From positions 13,199,433-13,263,432 of the forward strand of contig NC_053148.1 in assembly GCF_016808335.1 (NCBI RefSeq): a DNA stretch of 64,000 nt, written 5' to 3'. Both the position numbers and the translations under genes were made by a program. The notes beneath the pieces are model-generated. The model was not told where the DNA came from, made no database searches, and worked only from the letters and a program-made list of their open reading frames with translations. This document shows, in pieces, positions 29,031 to 40,404 of the stretch (positions are counted from its first letter, which is position 1; every line of letters begins with the position of its first letter). The DNA is from Panicum virgatum. Its lineage: Eukaryota > Streptophyta > Magnoliopsida > Poales > Poaceae.

Positions 29031-30049
29031 TGTTGACACTAAATTTTGGCACGTGTCAAGGAGGAGTGTTGCGGAGGAGAAAAGGTTCTGCGCCGTACGG
29101 GTTGGTTGATTTGGGAGGATGATCGTGCATCGCGGTCAAAGATCTTGTTGACCGAGAAAGGGGAGGATTGACTAGATATTTTGGCTTCGGTTTGGCAGGA
29201 GTTATCTTAGTTTTAGAAGTTATTTTTATTCCTTAGAATAGATCATGCTCTGCCGTAATCGGCTAGGATTGTGTTAGCGTGGGGTATAAAGATGCACCCC
29301 CGGTCATTGTAGCAGATTGATACACATCCAACAAACAAACTTTACTCTACTTGCAATTTACTTTCTCGTCGGCGACTTCGCCATCTTTTTTCTTTATGTG
29401 AGTTCTTTCAAGCTGATCAAGGACGTCTTACATTCGAGCGACTTGATTCGCAGGTAAGTTTTCGTTTACCGAGTAAATCTGAGCTTTAGCTTCCGGGTGT
29501 ATCGCTGTCGCTTCGTTCAGGTCTATTCAAAATTTATCGAATTTATCTAAGCTTTGATCTCGGGTGCATCGCTGTTTTCTCGTTTAGATTGTTCACCAAT
29601 TACCCGGCTTAGTGATCTATTTAATCGGCTGTAAGCTCCTTGTTTATCGCGATAAATCTTGTAGAGCCGATAAGATTGAAATCACAAGCTTAGCTATGTC
29701 CAGATCCATACATTCGTGGGTTTGTACACTGTTATCTATCTGGCACGTGTCGGCTTTTAGATCTAGCTGTCTAGTTGCTCATCGACATCGACAGCTTGTT
29801 GCCGATCCATAGTAGATCGCTTTCAGTACACGCTTATCTTACACGATCTTTTTTCATCTTCTGTATCGGCAGAGCCTTGCCGATACCCCGTGTAAGAGTG
29901 ATTCGGAAATCTAGCCGATACACTCTTAAATTTGACTGTTTGCTGTTTCTTTGTCAATTTACAGGTCAAATTGACTGGCACGCTTGGTCGCATTCTGAGA
30001 CTTGGCGAACGGTGCTCTCAGATTCCAGTGTGTTGATTTTGCGTCAACA
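29031..30049 (+). repeat. 3' LTR of the plus-strand Tat element
   Basis: 1019 bp, TGTTGACACT to GTCAACA, directly after the polypurine tract GGGGGGCATG. Differences from the 5' LTR in the first 225 bases are transitions only, consistent with decay of methylated cytosines rather than a very recent insertion. Confidence 0.92.
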
Positions 30050-30294
30050 GGGGGGAGTGAGGAGAGGGCCGCCGTGCCGGCGGGGCGGAGGAGAAGGGCG
30101 GAGAGAGAGAGAGAGAGAGAGAGGGTAAAATAAAAAGACGGACACGTGAGTTTCATCTCTTGGTAGTCGATATAGAGTATAATATAGAGGATGGATGTGT
30201 GCGAGAAAACTGGATATAGAGAAGAGAATCTCGATGACTAAGTCATAATATTTTTTTAAAGGATGAATTTAGAGTATGATGAGTGCGGACAGTC

Positions 30295-30783
30295 TCATAG
30301 AGAGAACATGATCCCTAGTGTCCTGCCATGCAGGGTCTATTCTATCCTCTGGTCCCTGATGAGAGATCAGCCTCGCTCCACGTAGCATAACGCAATCACA
30401 TTTCGTTTTTTAATAAATCCCAATTTTGCAGAGAAAAAGAGACTACCAGTAGCAGATAGTATCAGCAGATTCAGCACAACACCTTACAAAAATAAGAATA
30501 TTGCAGCCTCCTCATCTAGTGCAGTCAAGTTCTCTCTGTTAGATAAACTTATATCTTGTAATCGAGATGTCATGGATAAGGTTGTTGCCGTGTAGTTCTT
30601 CTCTGTAGTTTGTTGTGTTCTGTTGTAACCATAGATTAGCTTGCAACAACCTCTCCATGAATATCTCAACAATGTAAGACATGGTGACGGCTGTTGTCAC
30701 CTTCCCCTATATAACACGAAGGTGTCGACCCTGAGAGCGCAACGACGATTAACCGAAGCTTCCAGCGCCTCTGATTATTTACA
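30295..30783 (+). repeat. 5' LTR of a Ty1/copia element (start not resolved)
   Basis: The right border is clear: ...GATTATTTACA at 30783 is followed at once by a primer-binding site. A TATA-like box, CCTATATAAC, lies near 30704-30713. The left border (a TG start) could not be fixed because the matching 3' LTR is missing from the window. Candidates lie between about 30300 and 30600. Confidence 0.55.
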
Positions 30784-30795
30784 TGGTATCGGAGC
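30784..30795 (+). other. Primer-binding site, initiator tRNA-Met type
   Basis: TGGTATCGGAGC differs at one base from the TGGTATCAGAGC complement of the initiator tRNA-Met 3' end, which is standard for plant copia elements. Confidence 0.8.
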
Positions 30796-30829
30796 CCACA
30801 AACAAAACTAGATCCCATCTATCTTCGAA

Positions 30830-33800
30830 ATGGCAAGCTCATCTGCTACTCCCATCGTCAATCCACTCATCGGCCAAGCTGTCTCCGAGAAACTGGCCAA
30901 AGGGAATCATGTGTTGTGGAAAGCGCAGGTTCTTGCTGTGGTGAAAGGTGCATGCCTAGAAGGTTACCTCACGGGTGCAGCCAAAACACCTCCATCGACA
31001 ATCTAGGAGAAGCAAGCAGAAAAGGTAGTTGACGTTCCGAACCCTGAATTTGCTAATTGGGTTGCTACTGATCAGCAGGTACTTGGATACCTACTATCGT
31101 CAATGACAAGGGACGTCCTCTCTCAAGTAGCAGCATGTAAAACTGCTGCCGAGACTAGGGGCATCATCGAGGCAATGTTCTCTTCGATCTCGAAGGCACG
31201 CTCCATCAACACTCGGATCGCCCTCGCCACAACAAAGAAGGGCAATCTTTCCATTGCCGAATATGTCGGCAAAATGCGCGCACAGGGAGACGAGATGGCC
31301 AACTCCGGCAAGCCGATCGACAATGACAAGCTGGTCTCCTACATCCTCACCGGCCTTGAAGATGAGTACAACCCCACCGTGACGGCTCTTGTGGCAAGAG
31401 CAGACTCGGTGTCCGTCGGCAAGGTGTTTGCGCAACTGCTCAGTTTTGAGCAGCGCATGGAGCTCATCCATGGCGCCTCTGACTCACACGCCTCGGCCAA
31501 CATGGCAAACCGAAGGCGTGGAGGTCACTGTGGTCGCGGAGGTGGTTGCGTCAATGGCGCTCCTCGCCAGAACAGCAACAGCGGTGGTAACACAGACGAA
31601 AGGCCCAAGTGCCGATTGTGTTACAAAAAGGGCCATACGGTCATCGATTGTTGGCACAGGTTTGAAGAGGATTTTGTTCCTGATGAAATATATGCGGGAA
31701 CAGCCATGTCCTATGGAGTGGACAGCAACTGGTATGTCGACTCTGGTGCTACTGATAATATCACAGGTGATCTCTAGAAGTTATCTGTGCGTGACAGGTA
31801 CAAGGGCCAAGATCAAGTTCACACGGCAAGTGGTTCAGGTATGGAGATTAGTCACATTGGTCATTCAGTTGTATGAACCCCTAGCAGAAATCTCCATCTA
31901 AAAAAAGTTCTCTATGTTCCTAAGGCTAGCAAAAATCTTGTATCTGTTCATCGCCTAGCCACTGATAATTCTGCTTTTCTAGAATTTCACCCCAATTTCT
32001 TTTTGATTAAGGATCAGGCCACGAAGAAAACTCTTCTTAGAGGACCCTGTCGCAAAGGACTCTACCCGTTGCCATCTGCTTCTATACAAAAGCAGGCATA
32101 TGGAGTTGTCAAACCATCTCTCGAGCAGTGGAACAGTCGGTTAGGGCATCCTTCATCTCCAATAGTGGAGAAAGTTATCAGTAGTTTTAATCTTCCCTTT
32201 TTAGATAAATCCAATAAACAGACAATTTGTGATGCATGTCAAAGGGCCAAGAGCCATCAGCTACCTTATTCTAGATCTGAAAGTGTGTCGTCTCATCCGT
32301 TGGAACTTGTTTTCTCCGATGTTTGGGGTCCTGCACCCACCTCTATTGGAGGCAATAAATATTATGTTAGCTTCATTGATGATTATAGCAAGTTTACTTG
32401 GATTTACATCTTAAAGTTTAAATCAGAGGTGTTCCAAAAATTTCATGAATTTCAATCTCTTGTTGATCGTCTTTTCAATCTCAAAATTATCACCATGCAG
32501 ACTGATTGGGGAGGTGAATACCAAAAGCTAAATACTTTCTTTGGAAAGATTGACATCATGCATCATGTGTCCTGTCCATATGCTCATCAACAAAATGGCT
32601 CAGCAGAATGGAAACATCACCACATAGTTGAGATTGGACTCGCCCTCCTTGCTCATGCTTCCATGCCGCTCAAATTTTGGGCTGATGCTTTCATATCTGC
32701 TGTATATCTCATAAACAGAACTCCTAGTCGAGTCATCCAGTATAAAACACCTCTCGAATAGCTCTACCATCAAAAACCAGATTATAGATTCCTACATGTG
32801 TTTGGTTGTGCATGTTGGCCTAATTTGAGACCATATCTTGCCCACAAACTTCACTTTCGTTCCACTCAATGCACCTTCTTGGGTTACAGTCCTTCTCACA
32901 AAGGGTTCAAACGCCTTGATCCCTCATCTGGTCGTGTCTATATTTCTCACGATGTTATTTTTGATGAAGCTCTCTTTCCGTTTGCAAAAATGCATGAAAA
33001 TGCAGGGAGACGATTTCAAACAGAAATTAATATGTTGCCATCCTCTATTTTGAATCCAAATACTTTCGACTATGGGGCTAGTTCACAGAATGGTCATGTG
33101 TCTAACTCTCCATTTGATTCCACTAATCCTTGTGAAGGAACAGCTAATTTTCAGGGGGACTCTACATCCAACAACAGCGGGATGAGAGAAGCGGCCACCG
33201 GCGCTGACCGCGATGTTGATCTCGTTGCACCAAGTGTAGAAGAATCTGCACCGGGAGCCACAACGCAGGCTCCAGTGTTGGTCTCTGCTCTATCTTCCAT
33301 CATCGACCGTTAGACGGATTTGATCGCACCAGCTGCCACGCCTCCCCCGGCAGATCTGATCGCGTCCTCGGACCCGCATATCGACCGGTCTGCTCGGACA
33401 CAAGGGGGGATAGAATCCTCATCGCCAGCTCTCCCACAGCACACGCCTGCGCCAGTGCCAACAGAACACCCATGAACACGTCTGCAGCATGGCATCCGTA
33501 AGGAAAAACATTACACTGATGGTACAATTAAATATGGTTTTCTTACGTATACTGGTGAGCCACAAACTCTAGAGCAAGCGCTAGGAGATGCAAATTGGAA
33601 AGGTGCTATGGATGCTGAATATCTAGCCTTGCAAAGAAATAATACATGGCACCTTGTTCCTCCTCAAAAAGGTAGAAATGTGATTGATTGTAAATGGGTT
33701 TATAAGATAAAACGGAAACAAGATGGCATTCTGGATAGATATAAAGCTCGCTTGGTTGCAAAGGGATTTAAACAAAGATATGGCATAGATTATGAGGATA

Positions 33801-34027
33801 CTTTCAGTCTGGTTGTAAAAGCAGCAACCATTAGAATTGTTCTCTCTATAGATGTTTCCAGGGGTTGGACTCTTCGGCAGCTTGATGTGCAAAATGCATT
33901 TCTCCATGGCATTCTAGAGGAGGAAGTTTACATGAGACAACCTCCAGGGTATGAGGATAAGTCATGTCCGAATTATGTATGCAAACTTGACAAAGCTTTG
34001 TATGGATTAAAGCAAGCACCACGAGCT
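30830..34027 (+). pseudogene. Ty1/copia gag-pol, 3'-truncated and broken
   Basis: Gag starts at 30830 (MASSSATPIVNPL) and has a zinc knuckle CRLCYKKGHTVIDC near 31610-31650. Protease shows WYVDSGATDNIT near 31730. Integrase has CDACQRAKSHQ, DVWGPAP, DDYSKFTW and TDWGGEY, then the RT-side motifs [22 protein letters not shown] and [10 protein letters not shown]. In-frame stops occur near 31003, 31776, 31876, 32759, 33311 and 33472. The reverse transcriptase is cut at 34027, after [10 protein letters not shown] and before YVDD, by the LTR starting at 34028. RT C-terminus, RNase H and 3' LTR are absent from the window. Confidence 0.88.
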
Positions 34028-34414
34028 GTCGGTATTTTTACTGCTCGTCTACCTTGGGATGCCCTAAGGTAGGAGATGGTTGGAAGCAGATCGCCGAATC
34101 TGGAACTTGATGGTAAACGCAATGACACAAGACACAATTTAGACAGGTTCGGGCCGCTGGAATAGCGAAATACCCTACATCCTGTGTGGTGGTTTGGTAT
34201 ATTGCGCCCTGCCCTGGTTCATACCGATCTAGGTACCCCGCCCTCCTTTATATAGTCCAGGAGGTGGAATTCTAGTCGGTTTAAAAGGTAGGAGTCCTAG
34301 GAGAATTACAAAGTAGAGTCCTAGGAGGGTTACAATTTCTTCCTTCCTTGTGTGTATCCGGAATCTTCCTCACATCTATGCGGTGTGCATAGTCCCGTGG
34401 GCCCCGGCCTGACA
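34028..34414 (-). repeat. LTR of a second LTR-retrotransposon family (387 bp)
   Basis: The sequence begins TGTCGGTATTTTTAC immediately at the copia break and ends GGCCTGACA, with complementary TGTC...GACA tips. On the minus strand a TATATAAAGGAGGG promoter-like box (near 34235-34248) precedes the conserved segment around 34145-34200, so the family reads leftward and this is its 3' LTR. The five bases before it (CGAGC) would be one half of a target duplication whose partner is not in the window. Confidence 0.65.
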
Positions 34415-35244
34415 AGCCCTCGAGCCCTTCGTAGCCGAGTACTGCAGGCGTCGAGTACTTCTGAAATCGTCTTCGAGTACTTCGAGTGCTCCGTCGAGTG
34501 CTTCAAGTGATCTTCCGAGTACTTCCGGCTGCATCAAGGCTGTGAGGTGCTCAAGCCCCGAAAGTCTTCTTTTATATGGTGCGCGATGAACTCGCGCTCC
34601 ATATGGAGTAGCCCCGAGCCTTACGTTGAATCGCAGAATTAGGCTGAGGGTCAAATCAGTCTTTCGAAAATTTAAAAAATAAGCGTTGATGACATGTGTA
34701 CCGCAGCCCCCGAGCCTTGAATCCAAATTCCAAGATTTGACATAAAGGATCCAAAAATCGTGGCATGTAATGTAGAATTTTTCTCGCCACCGATCTTCAC
34801 ATGGGTCAACATCGAGTAGTTTTGCGGCGTCTAGCCCCCGCGCTTGCGAGCCAGGCAAGCCATGGAAGCCACATCGAGTAGTTGTTGGTGTTTAGCCCCC
34901 GAACTTGAGAGCAGGATGTGCCAGCAGCATGCTCCAAATCCAATCTCCTGTGAAGTAAACATAAAAATATGTTGTAAAATGATATACATGATATCAGGTT
35001 GGGAGCAAAGCCCAGCATTGCAGAAAATGCTTGTAAAAGGACGGTAGTAAAACCCCAGCATTAAATATTGCATATAAAACTTTTTTTCATGTCTTGCGGC
35101 CAATTTCCCCGAGCAGTTTGCCTATTACGTGTAAGCACCTGATCTTTGATAGCCGTAGCCCATAGCGCAGGGAACTTGGCCGCATGCACATGTAGGAACA
35201 TAGGCGTACAGAAGAGTTGAGGTTGGCGTATGCTCCTCAAGTAC
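34415..35244 (-). mobile_element. Internal remnant of the same LTR family, no coding
   Basis: Non-coding sequence between the 387-bp LTR and the next LTR. It has repeated CGAGTACTTC and GAGTGCTTC motifs (about 34435-34530) and GAGCCCCGA-type blocks. I take it as the 3' internal region of the minus-strand element, interrupted at 35245. The rest of that element is not found in the window. Confidence 0.5.
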
Positions 35245-36340
35245 TGTCGCTGCGGGAAATAGGCAACTACTAAACTACTCGATTGCTTGAATATTGTGCG
35301 CTTGATCGGATATGGTCTAGCACGCAAAGACTTGAGAATTTAGACTAGTTCGGGCCTGAAATGCCCTACGTCCAGTATATGGGGTGGTGTTCTTGCTCTA
35401 TTGCTCTCGAGCCTGGGTGCTCAAAGTTCAGAGGGGAGCTTACAAGCTGGTCTCGTAGTGTCGAACCCGTCAGAGTCCAACCCTTTCCTACATGGGGGGC
35501 CTTCCTTTTTATAGCTCAAGGTGGGACCCCCTTTTACAGTTCATCTAGCGCTGTGTATTTGTGCTGTCGGGGCACAAAATCTATCATGTCAGTCGTCGGG
35601 ACCCACTCAGTCAGTTGGGAGTGGATGAGGTTGATCTTGGCAATCTTCTGGTGCAAGGAATGATCCTGGCGATCTCCTTGAGCGGTGTGTCCCCCTGGCG
35701 CTTGTCCCATCCTGGCTCAGTCGGAGCGGCGCGACCTCTTGGTCAGTCGGTCTGGGGTCTCCATTGGTCTTGTTCGCCGGAGCCTGGGTTCCTTACCTAC
35801 GGGGCAATCTTACGTAGCTCTGCCACCAAACGGCGCACCTGGTGAGGGGAGTCTTACCGAGGCCTGACCGGGGGCGTCCGGTCATGGTCGCTGGTGTAAT
35901 GGAGTGGTGCGCAGAGGCAGCCATCATTACGGCGAGGGGAGGCAGCGTCTGTGGAGGCTCCCTCCCGTTGTGTCGAGGGGCCTGCTCGAGCGGCGCTGTA
36001 CCCTTGTCAGAGGAGCCTGTTGGCTTGGCCCTTGGCATAAGATAAGGAGGAACGGCGCCTTGAGCCCTGCACGGAGGCTGTCTTGGCCGGCACTCCTGTC
36101 AGGGGGCGCGGCGCTCTTGGAGCACACATCTTTGGTCTCCAGCCCATCCTTGGCCCGGAGTGCTAGGTCGGGGAGCCGCCACGTGTCCTGGAGGTCGTGC
36201 TTCTGGACCCGTTCGCTTAGCAGCGAAGGCATCTCCCTGCGTGGCTTGACGGACCGTCCCGTCCTTGGCCCAATAAGTCTACTGGGCCTGGTTTTATATA
36301 AGCAGGGCCTGTTAGGGACCCGTAGTTTATTCCCCCGTCA
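35245..36340 (-). repeat. 3' LTR of the minus-strand Tat element (1096 bp)
   Basis: The plus strand begins TGTCGCTGCGGG and ends TTCCCCCGTCA. It is followed at once by GAGGCCCCCGAGC, which on the minus strand is a purine-rich tract abutting the LTR start (TGACGGGGG). Minus-strand TATA-like boxes are seen near 35507-35515 and 36292-36300. The block around 35340-35400 resembles the R/U5 part of related LTRs. The left flank AGTAC has no partner because the element is cut on the right. Confidence 0.65.
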
Positions 36341-36762
36341 GAGGCCCCCGAGCGGTTCTACGATTTTTGAAGAATAATCGTGGAGCCGCTGGTCTCGGCT
36401 TTGATGGCCCCTGACCGGCGCGTCCCATCCGACTGCCCGTGCCCTCAGCTTTCGGCGTGCGCCAGAGGAGGCGTGACGAGGTCAGGCCCGTCTTGATGGC
36501 CGGCTGATGAGTTGTGGAATCACGAGGCCGGTCATCACGTCTTATTGCTGTACCGCGGACGCCTCGTTTTTCCCCACTCGGGACTGCCTCCCATCGGTGG
36601 GTTGTGCAGTGATCGTACCCCGAGTGGCGCAGTAGTTGCTGGGCGCATTGGTGCCATTTCGTCGGCATTAATGTGGTGTTTTGGATAGGTGAGGGCTCTT
36701 GGCGTGCCCCGTTCTGGCCGGCCCGCTGACCGCTGGGGCCATCGGGGCCTTTATTGGCCTAT

Positions 36763-36772
36763 AAATAGGGGG
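36763..36772 (+). promoter_or_regulatory. TATA box on the strand opposite to pol, near the 3' LTR
   Basis: GCCTATAAATAGGGGG is a strong plant TATA consensus. It is followed by a pyrimidine-rich, ATG-containing leader and by open frames at 36861-37220 and 37072-37503 without recognisable domains. It suggests a second plus-strand transcription unit inside the minus-strand Tat spacer, or a relic of another LTR. Confidence 0.4.
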
Positions 36773-38536
36773 TTCGCGGATACATGGTTCCACACAAATA
36801 GACGGATCATGGAGTTCCATTCGCCAGTTCCCTTCCTCACACCCCACACCCGGCCTCCAGATGAGAGTGGACGTGGCTTGTTTTTCCGGTGCTAGAAGAA
36901 AGCTTGCGAACGGCGGGGGATCCTCCTCAGGCATGGACTCGCTGAGTCCATGCCGGCGACCACTGTATGGCACTGAGAAGTCCGAGGGCCTACTACTGGA
37001 GTTGGCAGGCCAGGCCACTGGTCTGCCCGCTCCCTCACCAGTAGGCGAGGGGGGGGGGCTCCCGGCCTCTTGTGGCCTCCTTGGATTCCTCTCGGCGCCG
37101 GCCCGGAGTCTTGGTGGTGGTGCCACACTACCTTGCCATGGGGGTCACTCTTCTGCTCTGCGTCCTTCTTGCAGTTGCCGCTCCCCCGAGATCTTGGGTG
37201 GGCAGTTCACGCATCATTGACGCGGAGTCGCAAATCCGCTGCCTCATCTTCCAACTCATGGTTGGAAGGCTGCATAGTTCAATGCTGTGCATCGCGGCAG
37301 TGGGGGAAGGTGAAGAGTTTCTGCCTCGCCTGGCAAGGTGGTACTGCCACCATTACGGGTCTCCGGGCCTCTGCCCGGAGGCGGGCGGTTTAGAGTGGTG
37401 CGCTTGGAAGCTGCCGTGGCCAGCAGAAAGGCGATCAGGGCACGGCTTTCGGCGCATGAGGAGGATACCCAGGAGCGGGTGCTGGCGGGGAGTCTTGGGC
37501 TAACATCAGCTCTGAAGACTTCCCCTCATCGGCATCGTCTGCCTCCTTCTCCGCCAGGGGTTTCTCGGCGCGGCTGATGCTGGAAGAAGGCTTGCGAGGC
37601 GCTAGATTAAGTCTTGCGACGTTCTTCGGCCATGTCCTCCAGCTTGCCAGGCATCAACCGCTGCCTTAGCCCCCTTTTGTTGCTCCCTTGGCGGGAGTAA
37701 ATGGATTTGATCCATTGTATCTGCTGCGTCCATGAGTTGAGGACAGCTAGTTTTTGTTTGTTGTAGCGGCTTGGAGCCGATTATTGTAAAGGAAAGTTAA
37801 TGGAACAAAGTTGGCCCTGAGGCATTCTTGTTTGTTCATTTCCTTGTGTTGTTTTCTGCGTTTACGTGCCTCAATGATGAATGACTCCACTGCGATTTGA
37901 TAGAAATCGGAGGAGGTGAACCCTGCCGCTTGACCTAGATGGCCTGGAACGGCGAGTTCGGTGAGCTCAATAGCGGGTAGGCCCAATTAAGGACAATCCA
38001 AGTGAAGTCCGACCCTGCCGCGGACGACCGAGTCGACGGAGCCCCAGATGGGAGCACTCCACTGCTCTACAGCCCGCATCCATACAGATGCCCGAGCCGT
38101 CAGCCAGCTCGGGGGGCCCAGTTGGCCTCCCCCCTGGAGGGGATTACGTGGAATGCTAGAGGCCGGATCAGACAGGAAAAGTTGAAACGACCCGAGTGCT
38201 GCCGGGATAGGTCGGGCGTGGGCCGCTTGGTGCTCATCTTGGTTTTTCCTCCCTGGCTCTTATGGTCAAGGCAGTGCGGAGCCCTTGGCGGACTGGCTTT
38301 CGAACCTTGAAATCGAATCGTGCGGTTGCGATTCTTTTGAGGCATCAAAACGGTTCGCTGTTTTCCCTGCAATCGAAAACAGTATAGACGACGATGATTT
38401 AATTGAAATTGTGGAGTACGCACCCGTTGAGTCGATGCGTCACGCCGGTTGCACCGGAGAGGTCCGTTCGTGGCGGCTCGTGTCTCGAAGCGTCGCGTCA
38501 CTTGGGAACCGCTGCGGAGTGATGACGATGTTCACC
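36773..38536 (+). other. Spacer of the minus-strand Tat element; no recognised gene
   Basis: This stretch holds frames such as 37072-37503 (with a hydrophobic segment MGVTLLLCVLLAVAA) that I cannot place. A lower-GC part lies at 37680-37990. No domain or repeat is assigned. Confidence 0.35.
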
Positions 38537-38691
38537 TATTTAATCCTCTGCCTTCCGTCGCCTCATCTCCATCGACACTGCTTCCTGTCATTTTCTCGGA
38601 GAAAAGACGCAAAGTAGAGGGGAAAGCAAAGGCACAGGGAAGAAGAAGGGGGAACTCTAACTGCTTCATTCGTCGTCGCTGATCCGATTTG

Positions 38692-39750
38692 ATGGCTGGC
38701 AATAAACGACCTCGCGACGAGGAGTCTAGCGCCGAGCTGCGCGGTCTACCGCGGGCGCACCGCGAGTTCTTCCGGGGAAGGTACTTTTCGGCATTGTCCT
38801 CATTCTTCTGTTCCTGTATTGTGTTTGGTAGTGTTCATGATGGTACCTGTGTGGTCGCAGGATAGCGTCGTCGGGTCCCAGAGCGTGGATCATCGGGCAA
38901 GGTGGTGTCGGGCCATCGTGTGGCCCTGGCGCTTCCGAGTCTTCTTCGTCCCGCAGGCCCCCGGCGCGGGATGCCGCAGGGGCGTCTGGTGTTGCTGCCG
39001 GAGGTTTGACGTCGTCTTTCGTTGCACCACTGCCGCCGATCATTGCGGCTCCGTCGATCGCGGTTGCTGGGGCGCCGGTCCTGCCTGCGCCAGGCTCGCC
39101 TGCGCCGGGTTCGCCCACAGTGTCCGCCGCCTCCTCCGGGTCTGACTCTGGGGGAGTCAAGCCGGACATTGTGGCTCTGCAGTGGGAGTGCGACCTGGCA
39201 CACGGCCGCTTCTCGGCTGCTACGGTCGAGATCCAGCACCTGCGGGACAGCCTGCAGGCGGTCGAAGTGGCTCGGGGTGCCACCGAGGGGGAGGTTCGTG
39301 CGGCGTGGGACGCCGCGGCGGACGCGTAGGCTCACGCCTTTGGTAAGTTTCGTTTTTGATCGCGTCCCTTGTCCCTGGTTTTTTCCTGCATTTTATACCT
39401 TTTACCTGTAGTGCTGGAGGAGGAGTTGAAGGCCGCCCGCCATGAGGTGACGGATTTGCAGCGCCGTCTTGGCGGTGGAGGACTAGCGCGAGGCCTTGGA
39501 GGAGGGTGCGCTTGCCGTCTTCCGTGTGGTGGAGCCGTATGCGCCCATAGGGGTGGACGAGCTCCACGCTCTCCCCAATGCCATCCGCTCGTCGGTGAGG
39601 CTAGGGATCCGCTGTGGCACCGCCGCTGCACTGGCTGCCATCCGTCTTCGCATGCGGGACTTCGCCGGGTTCGGACGGGTCACCGCGGCGGAGATGGACG
39701 TCGACGACCTCCTACAGCGTGGCGCCGACCCGGAGCTGGACGGGCCGTAG
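38692..39750 (+). pseudogene. Spliced gene antisense to the minus-strand Tat element, decayed homologue of the one at 27916-28644
   Basis: Exon 1 is 38692-38780 (MAGNKRPRDEESS), donor GTACTT, phase 2. Exon 2 starts at 38861 after GTCGCAG and is open to a TAG at 39327-39329. The exon would otherwise run to about 39342 (donor GTAAGT, phase 1). Exon 3 starts at 39411 after TTTACCTGTAG (VLEEELKAARHEVTDLQRRL, coiled-coil-like). A frameshift near 39480 leads to the C-terminal frame ending at 39750 (PYAPIGVDELHALPNAIRSS ... PELDGP). Exon number, intron phases, start sequence and position match the antisense gene of the other Tat element. A TATTTAA box lies 149-155 nt upstream (38537-38543). Confidence 0.65.
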
Positions 39751-40069
39751 GGTCTTGGCTGGACGGTGATGGAGCGCGGGGCCGGTCGGCGGCCGCTTCT
39801 TCTTTTTATTATGTTAAATTAAGAAAAAGTGTGTAAATGCTGTACCTGAGCCGTTTGTGCGGCTTCGGTGAACATCTGGGGCGTCCACTGTGTGCCTTAT
39901 CTATTTTTAAGATTTGTGCTCGTGTTTTATGTTTGCTCCGTTTTCCGTCTCGCCCGAGTTTTTTGAAGACACAGTTGCTTTTTCTTTTCGAATTCGTAGC
40001 GAGAGTTTGTGAGAGAAAGATAAAGAAAGCGTGCGCGCTGCACGGTTTGTCTTAGTGAGGCCCCCGTGC

Positions 40070-40400
40070 GCCTTGGCCTGAAAGTGTTCAGGGCACGGGG
40101 CTGTAGAGGCGAGAAGCAACAAAAAGTAAGATGGTCGAAGACCATGGTATGGCCCCCGAGCGCTCCGAGCCAAAAAGTATGGGTCGGGGTGCTGGACACC
40201 AGAGGGTTTGTTTGTGCTGTGAGAATGTATGAAAAAGCATTTGCCTGGACCCCGAGTGATTCTGGGCAGTGATTGGCTAGGTCGGGGCGCCGAGTGGGTG
40301 CACTGTGTTGTGCGGGGAGAAAAAATCGACAGGTGTCGGGCCCCCGAGTGCTCCGAGCCGGAAGTGGCCGGGTCGGGGCACTCGGACTAAGCCACTAGTG
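40070..40400. repeat. Spaced repeat with CCCCGAG...TCCGAGCC motif
   Basis: Three diverged copies, starting near 40152, 40250 and 40340, each combine a C-rich block (GGCCCCCGAGCGCTCCGAGCC type) with GGTCGGGG about 20-30 bases later. On the minus strand the block resembles the purine tract beside the 3' LTR at 36341. They lie just after the integrase stop. Confidence 0.5.
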
Positions 40401-40404
40401 CTGC

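Larger units (their letters stand above)
20234..30049 (+). mobile_element. Ty3/gypsy Tat-lineage LTR retrotransposon, 9.8 kb, plus strand
   Basis: Two similar LTRs (20234-21248, 29031-30049) start TGTTGACAC and end GTCAACA. A polypurine tract (GGGGGGCATG) precedes the 3' LTR at 29021. The insertion is in a G run: the flanks AGGGG and GGGGG are compatible with a 5-bp duplication, with one mismatch. Order of parts: gag, RT, RNase H, a second plant-type RNase H, integrase, then an antisense spliced gene. The extra RNase H and the pol-to-LTR spacer place it in the Tat branch. Stops and frameshifts in gag and pol make it non-autonomous. Confidence 0.92.
19386..30294. mobile_element. 1.1-kb TIR-like element split by a gypsy insertion
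   Basis: The host sequence on both sides of the gypsy element looks like one element of about 1093 bp (19386-20233 plus 30050-30294). Its left end GGCTGTCTGCACT...ATACTCTAAA pairs with the right end read on the minus strand (GACTGTCCGCACT...ATACTCTAAA). TCA flanks both ends (19383-19385, 30295-30297). Internally there are a 55-bp-period repeat (19393-19414, 19448-19469), a 48-bp tandem repeat (19511-19558, 19559-19606), a long G run near 19890-19908 and a GC-rich unit ending in an (AG)n tract. That unit is present once before the insertion (about 20108-20205) and again spanning it. No transposase was found. The superfamily is uncertain. Confidence 0.55.

Noticed and set aside
35245..36340. 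Reading this LTR as a solo LTR
   Set aside because: The left flank AGTAC is not repeated at 36341; instead a purine-rich tract typical of an internal border adjoins it.
40070..40400. Regularly spaced repeats resembling a CRISPR array
   Set aside because: Copies are few, diverged and unevenly spaced, in a plant retrotransposon spacer.
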